Below, in pieces: positions 50,609 through 61,131 of a DNA stretch of 64,000 bases. Made by a program: the position numbers and the translations under genes. The DNA comes from Collinsella aerofaciens (lineage in GTDB: Bacteria; Actinomycetota; Coriobacteriia; Coriobacteriales; Coriobacteriaceae), in the NCBI GenBank assembly GCA_021639365.1, contig JAJXHK010000002.1, forward strand, positions 1-64,000. The letters run 5' to 3'. The notes beneath the pieces are model-generated. The model worked only from the letters and a program-made list of their open reading frames with translations, was not told the origin of the DNA and ran no database searches. Position 1 is the stretch's first letter. Every line of letters begins with the position of its first letter.

Positions 50609-50701
50609 TTAAATGAACAACCTGTTGATTATTGCTCATTGAAACTCACAGCATCAAGACTAGAATGTTTTCAGTTTTTAGTCAACACGTTGTTCATTTA
50701 A
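50609..50701. promoter_or_regulatory. TetR/ABC divergent control region with paired operators
   Basis: Two 22-bp sequences, 50609-50630 and 50680-50701, are reverse complements of each other at 20 of 22 positions; each has a TGAACAAC...GTTGA core. One abuts the TetR leader, the other the ribosome-binding site of the ABC ATPase gene. Between them is a rightward promoter TTGAAA (50639-50644), 16 bases, TAGAAT (50661-50666); leftward candidates are weaker. The layout suggests one repressor controlling both directions. Confidence 0.75.
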
Positions 50702-50710
50702 GGAGTGTAT

Positions 50711-51412
50711 ATGGCTTACATCGAGGTCACGCACGAGACCAAACGCTACCAGAGCGGCTCGACCGAGATTCTGGCAAACAACGACGTGAGCTTCACAGTC
50801 GAAAAGGGCGAGCTCGTGGTGATCCTGGGCTCCTCCGGTGCCGGCAAGTCCACGCTGCTCAACATCCTCGGCGGCATGGACACAGCCTCGGAGGGCTCGG
50901 TCGTCATCGATGGCAAGGACATCGCGCAGTACAACTCACATCAGCTCACCGACTACCGCCGCACGGACGTGGGTTTTGTGTTCCAGTTCTACAACCTGGT
51001 CTCAAACCTCACGGCCAAGGAGAACGTGGAGCTCGCGAGCCAGATCGTGCGCAACGCATCTGACCCCGAGGAGGTTCTGCGCAGCGTGGGCCTCGGAGAA
51101 CGCATGGTAAACTTTCCCGCTCAGCTTTCGGGCGGCGAGCAGCAGCGCGTGGCAATTGCGCGCGCCGTAGCCAAGAACCCCAAAATCTTGCTTTGCGATG
51201 AACCAACGGGCGCGCTCGATTACCGCACGGGCAAACAGGTGCTCCAGATCCTAGAGGATATGAGCCGCAGGCAGGGCGCCACCGTCATCATCGTCACGCA
51301 CAATGCGGCGATCGCACCCATTGCCGACCGCGTGATCCGCATGCACGACGCGCGCGTTCAGGCGATAGAGATCAATCGTAAACCCACGCCCATCACCGAG
51401 ATCGAGTGGTAG
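50711..51412 (+). CDS. ABC transporter ATPase (MacB/LolD-like)
   Basis: A 233-residue ATPase: Walker A LGSSGAGKST, Q-loop FQFYNLVSNLTAKENV, signature LSGGEQQRVAIARA, Walker B ILLCDEPTGALD and H-loop VTHNAAI. The Q-loop and insert are those of MacB/LolD-type ATPases that drive FtsX-like permeases in mechanotransmission rather than transport through the membrane. ATG 50711 has AGGAG five bases upstream, directly after an operator. The stop overlaps the region before the permease start by a few bases. Confidence 0.96.
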   Translation: MAYIEVTHETKRYQSGSTEILANNDVSFTVEKGELVVILGSSGAGKSTLLNILGGMDTASEGSVVIDGKDIAQYNSHQLTDYRRTDVGFVFQFYNLVSNLTAKENVELASQIVRNASDPEEVLRSVGLGERMVNFPAQLSGGEQQRVAIARAVAKNPKILLCDEPTGALDYRTGKQVLQILEDMSRRQGATVIIVTHNAAIAPIADRVIRMHDARVQAIEINRKPTPITEIEW

Positions 51413-51423
51413 AGGTGAAGCAC

Positions 51424-54400
51424 ATGCGAACAGATTCGGGACCCATGCCGCGCAAGACAGCGCTCTGGAAAGACGTCTGGCGTTCTATCGCGCATTCCAA
51501 AGGCCGCTTTGTTGCGATATTCATGCTCATGCTCTTGGGCTCGTTTGCGCTCGTGGGCCTCTTTGTCGCAGGTCCGGACATGCGTGAGACGGGCCAGCGC
51601 TACTTTGACGATTACCGTCTCGCGGACCTCACCGTGGTAAGCGACTACGGTCTGGACAAGGAAGACGTTGCTACGATCAAACAGGCCACGGGCACCGATG
51701 AGGTTGAGTTTGGCTACTTTAAGGACGTAACCGTTCGCGGTACCACCGACGCCGTGCGCGTGTTGAGCGAACCTGCGGACATTTCGCAGCTTGAACTCGT
51801 TGACGGACATATGCCCTCCGCCAAAAACGAGATTGCGATCGACTCGGGACTTGCCGAGGACTACCCCATCGGCTCCACCATCAAAGTCACTGAGAAGGCA
51901 AACGAGCTCAACGACAGCACCTGCCTCACGCGAGATACGTTCAAGGTGGTCGGACACGTTAACTCGCCCGAGATCATCTCGATCGTCAACATGGGGCAAT
52001 CTACGGCAGGCACCGGCACGCTCAAGGGCTACGCCTGCGTGCAGCGCCAGGTCTTTGACTCCGATGTCTTTATGACCGCGCGCCTCGCGTATACCGACAC
52101 GCGGGATATGGACCCCTACTCAAACGAATACCGCGATGCCGTGGCCGACCATAAGGACGAGCTCGAAAAGTTGCTCAAAGGCCGACCCTCCAAGCGACTG
52201 GCCACGGTAAAGGCAGAGGCGCAGGAAAAGATCGACGACGGCCAAGCCCAGGTCGACGATGCAAAAGCCGAGCTCAACGATGCTAGGCAGCAGCTTGGTG
52301 ATGTCAAGGCGCAGCTCGACGACGGCGCTGCCCAGATCGCAGACGGGCAAGCACAGATCGCGAGCGCACAAGCTCAGGTAGATGACGGTGCCGCCCAGAT
52401 CGCAAGCGCGCAGACCCAGATAGAAAACGCCCAAGCCCAGCTCGATGCGGCTGGCGAGCAGATTATCCAGGGGCAGGCCGAGCTCGACGCAAACCGCTTG
52501 CAACTCGATGCAGCCGCGTCACAACTCGAAGCGGCCCAACGTGAACTCGCAAGCGCGAAGGACGCCCTCAATAAGGGGGCCGCAACCATCGACACCAAAC
52601 AAGCCGAACTCGACGCGGCAAAGCAGCAGGTGGCCGGCTACGATACCGCCCGCGAGCAGGTCGGTGAAGCAAAGAAGCAGATTCAAGCCTACGACGACGG
52701 ACGCGCACAGGTCGCTGCCGGCCGTGAGGCCATAGCAAAGAACGCGGCCGAGCTCGATGCCGCGGAGGCGGAACTCGACAGCAAGGAGGATCAGGTCGAG
52801 CTCATGCGCCAGGCATTGCCCACACTTGAGGCGACCCTTGAGAGCGCGCAGCAGACCTGCACAGAGCTCGAGAACCACATCGCCGAGCTTAGAGACCAGT
52901 ACAATGCCGAGACTAGTCCCATAAAGAAAAAGGCCCTTGAGGCGGCCATCAAGACAGAAGAGACGACGCTTGATGCGGCGCTCCGGACATGCGAGCAGAC
53001 GCAAGGCCAGATCGATTCCATGAACACCGCCATCAAGGCCTACGACGACGGCCGCACACAGGTTGCCGCCGGTCGTGAGGAAATCGCGCAAAAGACTGCC
53101 GAGCTTGACGCCGCCGAGGCCGAGCTTGACGCCAAGGCGGAGGAGGTCGAGGCCGCCCGTGTCCAGGTTGCCGAAACAGAAGCCTATCTGGACTCGGTTG
53201 CCGGTGATGTCGAATCCGCCCGAGCACAGATAGGCCAGGGAGAGCAAAATCTCACGGCGGCACGAAATGAGCTGAACGCAAAGAACGCTGAGTACGAACA
53301 GGGCGTGGCTACCTACAACCAGAGCAAAGCCTCCTATGAAGACGGTCTTGCGCAATGGGAGGCGGCTGCGACCCGGATCGCACAGGGGCGTGCCGAATAC
53401 AACGAGGGCGTCCAGACGCTCAGCGCTTCGCGCCAGACGCTCGCGGCAAAGGCCTCGGAGCTCGCCTCCGCACGCAGCCAGCTCGCATCCGCACGCGAGA
53501 CCCTGGCCTCCAAGATGGCCGAATACCAAGACGGCCTTGCCGAATACACCGCCAAAAAGGCCGAGTATGACGAGAAGCTCCCGGATGCCGAGGAAAAGAT
53601 CGCCGATGTCGAGTCGGAGCTCAAAAGCGCCCGGGACCGCCTGGCAAAGCTTTCCCAGCCCACCTACGACACCGGTACCCGTCGCGAAACGCTAGGCTCC
53701 GAGGCCTATAGAACCTACGATACCGTGTCCGAAATTGTTGACTCGCTCGCACGGGTCTTCCCGGTGCTGCTCTACCTGGTGGCCGCGCTCGTAACGCTTT
53801 CCACCATGACGCGCATGGTCGACGAGGAGCGCATCAACTCGGGTACGCTCAAGGCACTCGGCTACTCCGATAGCGACATCGTGCTCAAATTCACGGTCTA
53901 CGGCGCGCTTGCCGGCGGTCTGGGAACGCTTGCGGGCATAGCGCTCGGACACACTCTGCTACCCTGGATCGTGTACTCCGCCTATGGCGATGCGTTCACA
54001 CTGCCGCCGATCCACCTGGGTTTCCACCCGCTCGTATCGCTGGTGGCCATCGCGCTCGCGGGCCTTTGCTCGGTCCTGCCGGCACTCATCGCCGCACGAC
54101 GAGAACTCGCCGAGAAGCCCGCGCGCCTGCTACTGCCCAAACCTCCCGCGGGCGGCTCCAAGATCATGCTCGAGCGCATTGGCTTTGTGTGGGAGCGCAT
54201 GTCATTCACTCATAAGGTGACGGCGCGCAACCTCTTCCGCTACAAACAGCGCATGCTCATGACGGTGCTCGGCGTTGCCGGCGCAAGCTGCATGCTCGTG
54301 GCAGGTTTTGGCGTGCAGCATTCAATCCAGGAGATGGCCGACCGTCAGTTTGGCGACATCATCAAATACGACATGATTGTGGCCAACTCCTCCATGGCAA

Positions 54401-55347
54401 CCGACGCACAGCTCAAGAAGGAGGAGAAACTTCTGAGCACGTCGGATGTGAAATCTCATGTGAAGCTGCACTACGAGTCGGTGACCCGCGCGGCGGGTGC
54501 CAATGGCGACACCCAGGAGATCACCCTGCTCGTGCCCAGGGACAGTGGTTCGTTCGATGACTATGTAAGCCTGGTGGACCGAAAGAGCGACAACAGTCTT
54601 GAGGTTGATGGCGACGGAGCCGTCATCTCGGAGCGTCTTGCGAACCTGTTGGGCATCGGCGTGGGTGACACGTTCACGTTTAGCGCCGAGGACGGTACGG
54701 AGCGCTCGGTAAAGGTCAGCGGCGTATGCGAGATGTACATGGGGCATTTCATCTATATGAGCCGCAGAGCCTATGAGTCGTGCTATGGCGAGGATTTTGA
54801 CGCCAACGCCGAGCTCGTGTGCCTCAAGGACAGCGGCCTCAAGAGCGTGGAGAAAAAAGCCAGCGCCTTCATGCAGCTCGCCGGCGTGAAGTCCGTGGTG
54901 CAGAACACGGCGCTTCAAGAGCAGGTCGACACCGTGGTCGACTCCCTCGACATGATCATGACCGTGCTCATCATCGTCTCCGCGATGCTTGCAGTGGTGA
55001 TTATGTACAACCTCACCAACCTCAACGTGTCGGAGCGTATGCGCGAGCTTTCGACCATCAAGGTCCTGGGCTTCCATTCCAACGAGACCACGATGTACAT
55101 CTATCGCGAGACCATCTGTCTCACGGCTCTAGGCATCCTTGCCGGCTATGTGCTCGGCGTGGCGCTACACCAGTACATTTTGGATGTCGTTCCGCCCGAC
55201 ACGGTTATGTTCAACCCCGAGCTTGCGGTGATTGAGTTTGCGGTGCCCGCGGTGGTGATCTGCACCATCACCATAGCGCTGTTCTTTGTGGAGCTGCGGC
55301 GCCTGTCGCGCGTCGACATGCTCGAGGCGCTCAAGTCCGTGGAGTAG
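51424..55347 (+). CDS. FtsX-like ABC permease with giant extracellular coiled-coil
   Basis: A 1307-residue permease. One transmembrane helix (about residues 30-50) is followed by a MacB-like external domain (to about 250), then about 500 residues of predicted coiled coil rich in Gln, Ala, Asp and Glu (255-765), then three transmembrane helices (about 775-910), a second external domain and three more helices. FtsX domains are therefore duplicated. The coiled coil has an internal repeat: the AYDDGR-QVAAGRE unit occurs near residues 420 and 537. Substrate is unknown; drug, peptide or cell-wall-related roles are possible. Confidence 0.9.
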   Translation: MRTDSGPMPRKTALWKDVWRSIAHSKGRFVAIFMLMLLGSFALVGLFVAGPDMRETGQRYFDDYRLADLTVVSDYGLDKEDVATIKQATGTDEVEFGYFKDVTVRGTTDAVRVLSEPADISQLELVDGHMPSAKNEIAIDSGLAEDYPIGSTIKVTEKANELNDSTCLTRDTFKVVGHVNSPEIISIVNMGQSTAGTGTLKGYACVQRQVFDSDVFMTARLAYTDTRDMDPYSNEYRDAVADHKDELEKLLKGRPSKRLATVKAEAQEKIDDGQAQVDDAKAELNDARQQLGDVKAQLDDGAAQIADGQAQIASAQAQVDDGAAQIASAQTQIENAQAQLDAAGEQIIQGQAELDANRLQLDAAASQLEAAQRELASAKDALNKGAATIDTKQAELDAAKQQVAGYDTAREQVGEAKKQIQAYDDGRAQVAAGREAIAKNAAELDAAEAELDSKEDQVELMRQALPTLEATLESAQQTCTELENHIAELRDQYNAETSPIKKKALEAAIKTEETTLDAALRTCEQTQGQIDSMNTAIKAYDDGRTQVAAGREEIAQKTAELDAAEAELDAKAEEVEAARVQVAETEAYLDSVAGDVESARAQIGQGEQNLTAARNELNAKNAEYEQGVATYNQSKASYEDGLAQWEAAATRIAQGRAEYNEGVQTLSASRQTLAAKASELASARSQLASARETLASKMAEYQDGLAEYTAKKAEYDEKLPDAEEKIADVESELKSARDRLAKLSQPTYDTGTRRETLGSEAYRTYDTVSEIVDSLARVFPVLLYLVAALVTLSTMTRMVDEERINSGTLKALGYSDSDIVLKFTVYGALAGGLGTLAGIALGHTLLPWIVYSAYGDAFTLPPIHLGFHPLVSLVAIALAGLCSVLPALIAARRELAEKPARLLLPKPPAGGSKIMLERIGFVWERMSFTHKVTARNLFRYKQRMLMTVLGVAGASCMLVAGFGVQHSIQEMADRQFGDIIKYDMIVANSSMATDAQLKKEEKLLSTSDVKSHVKLHYESVTRAAGANGDTQEITLLVPRDSGSFDDYVSLVDRKSDNSLEVDGDGAVISERLANLLGIGVGDTFTFSAEDGTERSVKVSGVCEMYMGHFIYMSRRAYESCYGEDFDANAELVCLKDSGLKSVEKKASAFMQLAGVKSVVQNTALQEQVDTVVDSLDMIMTVLIIVSAMLAVVIMYNLTNLNVSERMRELSTIKVLGFHSNETTMYIYRETICLTALGILAGYVLGVALHQYILDVVPPDTVMFNPELAVIEFAVPAVVICTITIALFFVELRRLSRVDMLEALKSVE

Positions 55348-55402
55348 TCGCCCATCCGACGCGCGAGCGTAGCCCCTTGGGAGAACGTAAGGCAACGAAG
55401 AA

Positions 55403-55446
55403 GGCGGCCCCGCAGCATCACGTATCGGTGATACTGCGGGGCCGCC
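55403..55446 (+). terminator. Strong hairpin after the ABC operon
   Basis: A 19-base stem (55403-55421 with 55428-55446, one mismatch; GGCGGCCCCGCAG strand) with a six-base loop. The following CCTGTTTAG is a poor U-run, so termination may be partial, but the stem should protect the 3' end. Confidence 0.6.
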
Positions 55447-55492
55447 CCTGTTTAGCCGGGGCTTCCCAATGCTTTACGCAAATGTCAAACCC

Positions 55493-55578
55493 ATGTCTGT
55501 CCCCCACGCGTGAAATCACTCATATATGTCTGTCCCCAATGAGTGAAAGCACTCATGTAAGTCTGTCCCCAATGAGTG
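55493..55578. repeat. REP-like palindrome array upstream of adhE
   Basis: Three units: partial 55493-55512, full 55517-55545 and full 55550-55578, separated by AAAT and AAAG. Full units have arms CACTCAT / ATGAGTG around a GTCTGTCCCC centre and match the units beside the RAYT gene. This is a distant copy, 5.5 kb away. Confidence 0.87.
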
Positions 55579-55608
55579 AGGCGATGCAGTAGGCAGATTG
55601 TTTTAGTT

Positions 55609-55636
55609 AAAACGCTTCAGTTATTTGAAGCGTTTT
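55609..55636. terminator. Bidirectional-looking hairpin upstream of adhE
   Basis: AAAACGCTTCA and TGAAGCGTTTT form a perfect 11-pair stem with a GTTATT loop. The A- and T-rich ends would work as a terminator in either direction. An operator is an alternative, but it is not a Rex site (no TTGTGA arms). No convincing promoter pair is seen in the remaining 90 bases before adhE. Confidence 0.6.
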
Positions 55637-55729
55637 AGTATGCCTTTTACGGGAATCTGACCGTTCGCCGAATAATTTCTTGCTATCATGCAAGACGTAG
55701 GGTAAATCTCCGATCGCAAGGAGACACAA

Positions 55730-58378
55730 ATGGTGAAAAAGTCACCGGAAAACACTACTCCCGCAATTGTGGACAACGTAGAGGCGCTTGAGGCTAAGCT
55801 CGCTCAGATGCGAGAGGCCCAGGCGCTTTTTGCTACGTACACGCAGGAGCAGGTCGACAAGATCTTCTATGAGGCCGCCATGGCCGCCAACAAGGCTCGT
55901 ATCCCGTTGGCGAAGATGGCCATCGAGGAGACCGGCCGCGGCGTTCTTGAGGACAAGGTCATCAAGAACCACTACGCCGCAGAGTACATCTACAACGCTT
56001 ACAAGAACACCAAGACCTGTGGTGTCCTGGAGCACGACGAGGCTTACGGCATCACCAAGATCGCCGAGCCCATCGGCATCGTGGGCGCCGTCATCCCGAC
56101 GACCAACCCCACCTCCACCGCGATCTTCAAGACGCTGATCAGCCTGAAGACCCGCAACGCCATCATCATCTCCCCGCACCCGGCAGCCGCCAAGTGCACC
56201 ATCGCCGCCGCCAAGCTCGTGCTTGACGCCGCCGTCAAGGCCGGCGCTCCCGAGGGCATCATCGGCTGGGTCGATGTCCCCTCCATCGAGCTGACCAACA
56301 TGGTCATGCGCGACGTCGATATCATCCTCGCAACCGGTGGCCCGGGCATGGTCAAGGCCGCCTACTCCTCGGGCAAGCCCGCCCTGGGCGTTGGCGCCGG
56401 TAACACCCCGGTCGTCATCGACGACACCGCCGACGTGCTGCTCGCCGTCAACTCCATCATCCACTCCAAGACCTTCGACAACGGCATGATCTGCGCTTCC
56501 GAGCAGTCCGTGACCGTCATCGACACCATCTATGACCAGGTTAAGGCCGAGTTCCAGAAGCGCGGCTGCTACTTCGTCAAGCAGGGTGCCGAGATGGAGG
56601 CCCTGCGTGCCGCGATGTTCAAGAACGGCGCCCTCGATCACCGCATCCCCGGCATGGCTGCCGCCAAGATCGCCGAGCTCGCCGGCATCGAGGTTCCCGC
56701 CAAGACCAAGATCCTGATCGCCGAGGTCACCTCCACCGACCCCGCCAAGGAGGAGTTCTCCCACGAGAAGCTCTCCCCGGTCCTGGCCATGTATCACGCC
56801 AAGGACTTCCAGGAGGCCGTCGACAAGGCCGAGCACCTGGTGCTCGCCGGTGGCCCGGGCCACACCGCCTCTCTGTACGTGCACCCCGCCCAGGCCGAGA
56901 AGATCAGCCTGTTCGAGCACGTCATGAAGGCCTGCCGTATCGTCATCAACACCCCGTCCTCGCACGGCGGCATCGGTGACCTGTACAACTTTGGCATGAA
57001 GCCGTCTCTGACCCTGGGCTGCGGCTCCTGGGGCGGCAACTCCGTCTCCGAGAACGTTGGGGTGAAGCACTTGATCAACGTTAAGACTGTGGCCGAGCGC
57101 CGTGAGAACATGCTGTGGTTCCGCGCTCCCGAGAAGGTCTACTTCAAGAAGGGTTCCACGCCCGTCGCCCTCGACGAGCTCGGTACCGTCATGGGCAAGA
57201 AGCGCGCCTTCATCGTCACCGACCAGTTCCTCTTCAAGAACGGCAACACCCGCGCCATCGAGGCCAAGCTCGACGAGATGGGCATCGCCCACGATTGCTT
57301 CTACGACGTCGAGCCCGATCCGTCGCTGCAGTGCGCACGTCGCGGCGCCAAGCAGATGGCTCTCTTTGAGCCGGACGTGATCATCGCCGTCGGCGGTGGC
57401 TCCGCTATGGACGCCGGCAAGATCATGTGGATGATGTACGAGCACCCCGAGTGCAAGTTTGAGGACATGGCCATGGACTTCATGGACATCCGCAAGCGTA
57501 TCTTCACCTTCCCCGAGATGGGCAAGAAGGCCTACTTCGTCGCCGTCCCGACCTCTTCGGGTACCGGCTCCGAGTGCACGCCATTCGCCATCATCACCGA
57601 CAAGGAGACCGGCATCAAGTGGCCGCTCGCCGACTACGCGCTGCTCCCCAACATGGCTATCGTTGACGCCGACAACTGCATGACCGCCCCGCGCGGCCTG
57701 ACCGCTGCCTCCGGCATTGACGTCATGACCCACGCCATCGAGTCCTACGTCTCCATCATGGCTTCCGACTACACCAAGGGCCTCTCCGAGCGCGCTGCTA
57801 AGCTCGTCTTCGAGAACCTGCCCTCCAGCTTCACGAACGGCGCCAAGGACCCGCATGCCCGCGAGGAGATGCACAACGCCTCCTGCATGGCCGGTATGGC
57901 CTTCGCCAACGCCTTCCTGGGCCTCAACCACTCCATGGCTCACAAGCTCGGCGCTTTCCATCACCTGCCCCACGGCCTCGCCAACGCCGTCATCCTGACC
58001 CGCGTCATGCGCTACAACGCCGCTGAGGCTCCCGTCAAGATGGGTACCTTCTCCCAGTATCCTTACCCCAACGCACTGCACAACTACGCCGAGATGGCCA
58101 AGTACTGCGGCATCGAGGGCAAGGACGACAAGGAGGTCTTCGAGAACTTCATCACGAAGCTCGAGGAGCTCAAGGACTTCATCGGCGTCAAGAAGACCAT
58201 CGCCGACTACGGTGTTGACGAGCAGTACTTCCTCGACACCCTCGACGAGATGACCGAGCAGGCATTCAACGACCAGTGCACCGGCGCCAACCCGCGCTAC
58301 CCGCTCATGAGCGAGATCAAGGAGCTCTACCTGGACGCCTACTACGGCCGCGAGCCTCAGGACTACGCCGTCTGCTAG
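55730..58378 (+). CDS. adhE: Bifunctional aldehyde-alcohol dehydrogenase AdhE
   Basis: An 882-residue fusion enzyme. The N-terminal acetaldehyde dehydrogenase half has the catalytic cysteine in NGMICASEQS (near residue 255) and GVGAGNTPVVID; the C-terminal iron-dependent alcohol dehydrogenase half has GGGSAMDAGK, GLTAASGIDVMTHAIE and the metal ligands in NHSMAHKLGAFHHLPHG. It turns acetyl-CoA into ethanol with two NADH, restoring NAD+ in anaerobic fermentation. ATG 55730 has AAGGAG six bases upstream. Strong bias to C in third positions suggests high expression; this also opens an 881-codon antisense frame that is not real. Confidence 0.98.
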   Translation: MVKKSPENTTPAIVDNVEALEAKLAQMREAQALFATYTQEQVDKIFYEAAMAANKARIPLAKMAIEETGRGVLEDKVIKNHYAAEYIYNAYKNTKTCGVLEHDEAYGITKIAEPIGIVGAVIPTTNPTSTAIFKTLISLKTRNAIIISPHPAAAKCTIAAAKLVLDAAVKAGAPEGIIGWVDVPSIELTNMVMRDVDIILATGGPGMVKAAYSSGKPALGVGAGNTPVVIDDTADVLLAVNSIIHSKTFDNGMICASEQSVTVIDTIYDQVKAEFQKRGCYFVKQGAEMEALRAAMFKNGALDHRIPGMAAAKIAELAGIEVPAKTKILIAEVTSTDPAKEEFSHEKLSPVLAMYHAKDFQEAVDKAEHLVLAGGPGHTASLYVHPAQAEKISLFEHVMKACRIVINTPSSHGGIGDLYNFGMKPSLTLGCGSWGGNSVSENVGVKHLINVKTVAERRENMLWFRAPEKVYFKKGSTPVALDELGTVMGKKRAFIVTDQFLFKNGNTRAIEAKLDEMGIAHDCFYDVEPDPSLQCARRGAKQMALFEPDVIIAVGGGSAMDAGKIMWMMYEHPECKFEDMAMDFMDIRKRIFTFPEMGKKAYFVAVPTSSGTGSECTPFAIITDKETGIKWPLADYALLPNMAIVDADNCMTAPRGLTAASGIDVMTHAIESYVSIMASDYTKGLSERAAKLVFENLPSSFTNGAKDPHAREEMHNASCMAGMAFANAFLGLNHSMAHKLGAFHHLPHGLANAVILTRVMRYNAAEAPVKMGTFSQYPYPNALHNYAEMAKYCGIEGKDDKEVFENFITKLEELKDFIGVKKTIADYGVDEQYFLDTLDEMTEQAFNDQCTGANPRYPLMSEIKELYLDAYYGREPQDYAVC

Positions 58379-58395
58379 TTTTAGCACGGTTTTTA

Positions 58396-58434
58396 ACGGC
58401 GGGGGTGCACGGGTGTTTCACACACCCCCGCCGT
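58396..58434 (+). terminator. Hairpin after adhE
   Basis: ACGGCGGGGGTG pairs with CACCCCCGCCGT (12 pairs, 58396-58407 and 58423-58434). The tail CGCTTC is not a U-run, so this may be a partial terminator or a 3' stabiliser; the next gene starts 33 bases on. Confidence 0.55.
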
Positions 58435-58466
58435 CGCTTCTATCGCATCGTTGAAAGGATGCAACC

Positions 58467-59231
58467 ATGCTGCTACCCGATTCCAAGACCGAGCTCGTCC
58501 GCCGTGGCAACAAGGTCGTTTACGACCTGGGCGACAAGATCGTCAAGGTCTTTAACGAGACCAAGCCTGTCTCCGACGTGTTCAACGAGGCTTTGAATCT
58601 TGCCCGCATCAATGAGTGCGGCATCCGCAGCCCCAAGGCGCTCGAGGTTTCCCAGCTCGAGAACGCCAACGGCTGGGCGCTCGTGACCGAGAAGGTTCCG
58701 GGCACCACCCTTGCCGAGAAGATGACTGCCGAGCCCCAGCGCTTTGGTGAGTACCTCGAGATGTTCGTCGACCTCCAGATCGAGATCCACGGCTACACCT
58801 CCCCGCTGCTCAACCGTCAGCGCGACAAGTTCGCCCGCATGATCGACAGCCTTGATCAGCTCAATGCCACCACGCGCTACAACCTTCAGGAGCGTCTGGA
58901 CGGCATGACCAAGGAGTTCAAGGTCTGCCACGGCGACTTCAACCCCTCCAACGTCATCGTCGGCGACGACGGCCAGCTCTATGTGTGCGACTGGGCACAC
59001 GCCACCCAGGGCTCCCCTGCTGCCGACGTTGCCACCACCTACCTGCTCTTTGCCCTCAACAGCAAGGACCAGGCCGAGGCCTACCTGGAGCTCTACTGCG
59101 ACCGCGCCGACATGCCCATGCAGGTCGTGCGCCAGTGGACGAGCATCGTCGCCGCTTCCGAGCTCGCTCGAAAGCGTAATGTGAACGATGAGTTCCTTAA
59201 GAACTGGATCGAAGTCGTCGATTATCAGTAA
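58467..59231 (+). CDS. Aminoglycoside-phosphotransferase-fold kinase
   Basis: A 254-residue protein of the APH/choline-kinase fold. The catalytic loop is VCHGDFNPSNVIV (H-G-D-x-x-x-x-N) and the metal-binding aspartate is in VCDWAHATQGSP followed by AADVATTYLL. The N-terminal lobe is short and the lysine region is VKVFNE. The substrate is unknown: small sugars, amines or amino acids are all possible, and resistance should not be assumed. ATG 58467 has GAAAGGA upstream. It follows adhE across a hairpin and may be partly co-transcribed. Confidence 0.85.
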   Translation: MLLPDSKTELVRRGNKVVYDLGDKIVKVFNETKPVSDVFNEALNLARINECGIRSPKALEVSQLENANGWALVTEKVPGTTLAEKMTAEPQRFGEYLEMFVDLQIEIHGYTSPLLNRQRDKFARMIDSLDQLNATTRYNLQERLDGMTKEFKVCHGDFNPSNVIVGDDGQLYVCDWAHATQGSPAADVATTYLLFALNSKDQAEAYLELYCDRADMPMQVVRQWTSIVAASELARKRNVNDEFLKNWIEVVDYQ

Positions 59232-59270
59232 TATCTGAGCGATTCACTTCGCATCGGAGGCACAAAGGTA

Positions 59271-59307
59271 AACCCCGCAGCTCATATGGGCTGTGGGGTT
59301 TTCTTTC
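59271..59307 (+). terminator. Terminator of the phosphotransferase gene
   Basis: AACCCCGCAGC pairs with GCTGTGGGGTT (11 pairs, one G-U) around an eight-base loop and is followed by TTCTTTC. Confidence 0.85.
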
Positions 59308-59330
59308 AGATATCGAGGATGCCCCAAGAT

Positions 59331-59379
59331 AAAAGGACGGCCCCACATCTCCCCGATCTGGAGAAATGCGGGGCCGTCC
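59331..59379 (-). terminator. Terminator of the dxr-rseP-ispG-proS operon
   Basis: On the minus strand GGACGGCCCC pairs with GGGGCCGTCC (ten pairs), with further inner pairing CATTTCTCC / GGAGATG, and TTTT follows. It faces the terminator of the phosphotransferase gene, so the two operons converge. Confidence 0.88.
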
Positions 59380-59409
59380 CGTATATCGAACTACAAGCGA
59401 AATCGTCGA

Positions 59410-61131
<1,722 letters not shown>

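Noticed and set aside
55493..55578. Short repeats with regular spacing considered as a CRISPR array
   Set aside because: The spacers are four bases and A-rich, the units are palindromes with a REP layout, and no cas gene is present.
55377..55592. Small open frame with repeated CLSPMSE-like units
   Set aside because: It is a translation of the REP-like palindrome array; there is no ribosome-binding site and the repeats are explained at the DNA level.
55609..55636. Rex (NADH) operator upstream of adhE
   Set aside because: The palindrome is AAAACGCTTCA/TGAAGCGTTTT and lacks the TTGTGAA/TTCACAA arms of Rex sites; a terminator is simpler.
55742..58387. An 881-codon open frame antisense to adhE, starting close to the adhE stop
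   Set aside because: It mirrors adhE exactly, its translation is low-complexity Val/Leu/Gly/Asp-rich and unlike any protein family, and it is explained by strong third-position G+C bias of adhE.
58467..59231. Aminoglycoside resistance gene
   Set aside because: Only the general APH fold and catalytic loop are seen; nothing points to an antibiotic substrate, so resistance is not claimed.
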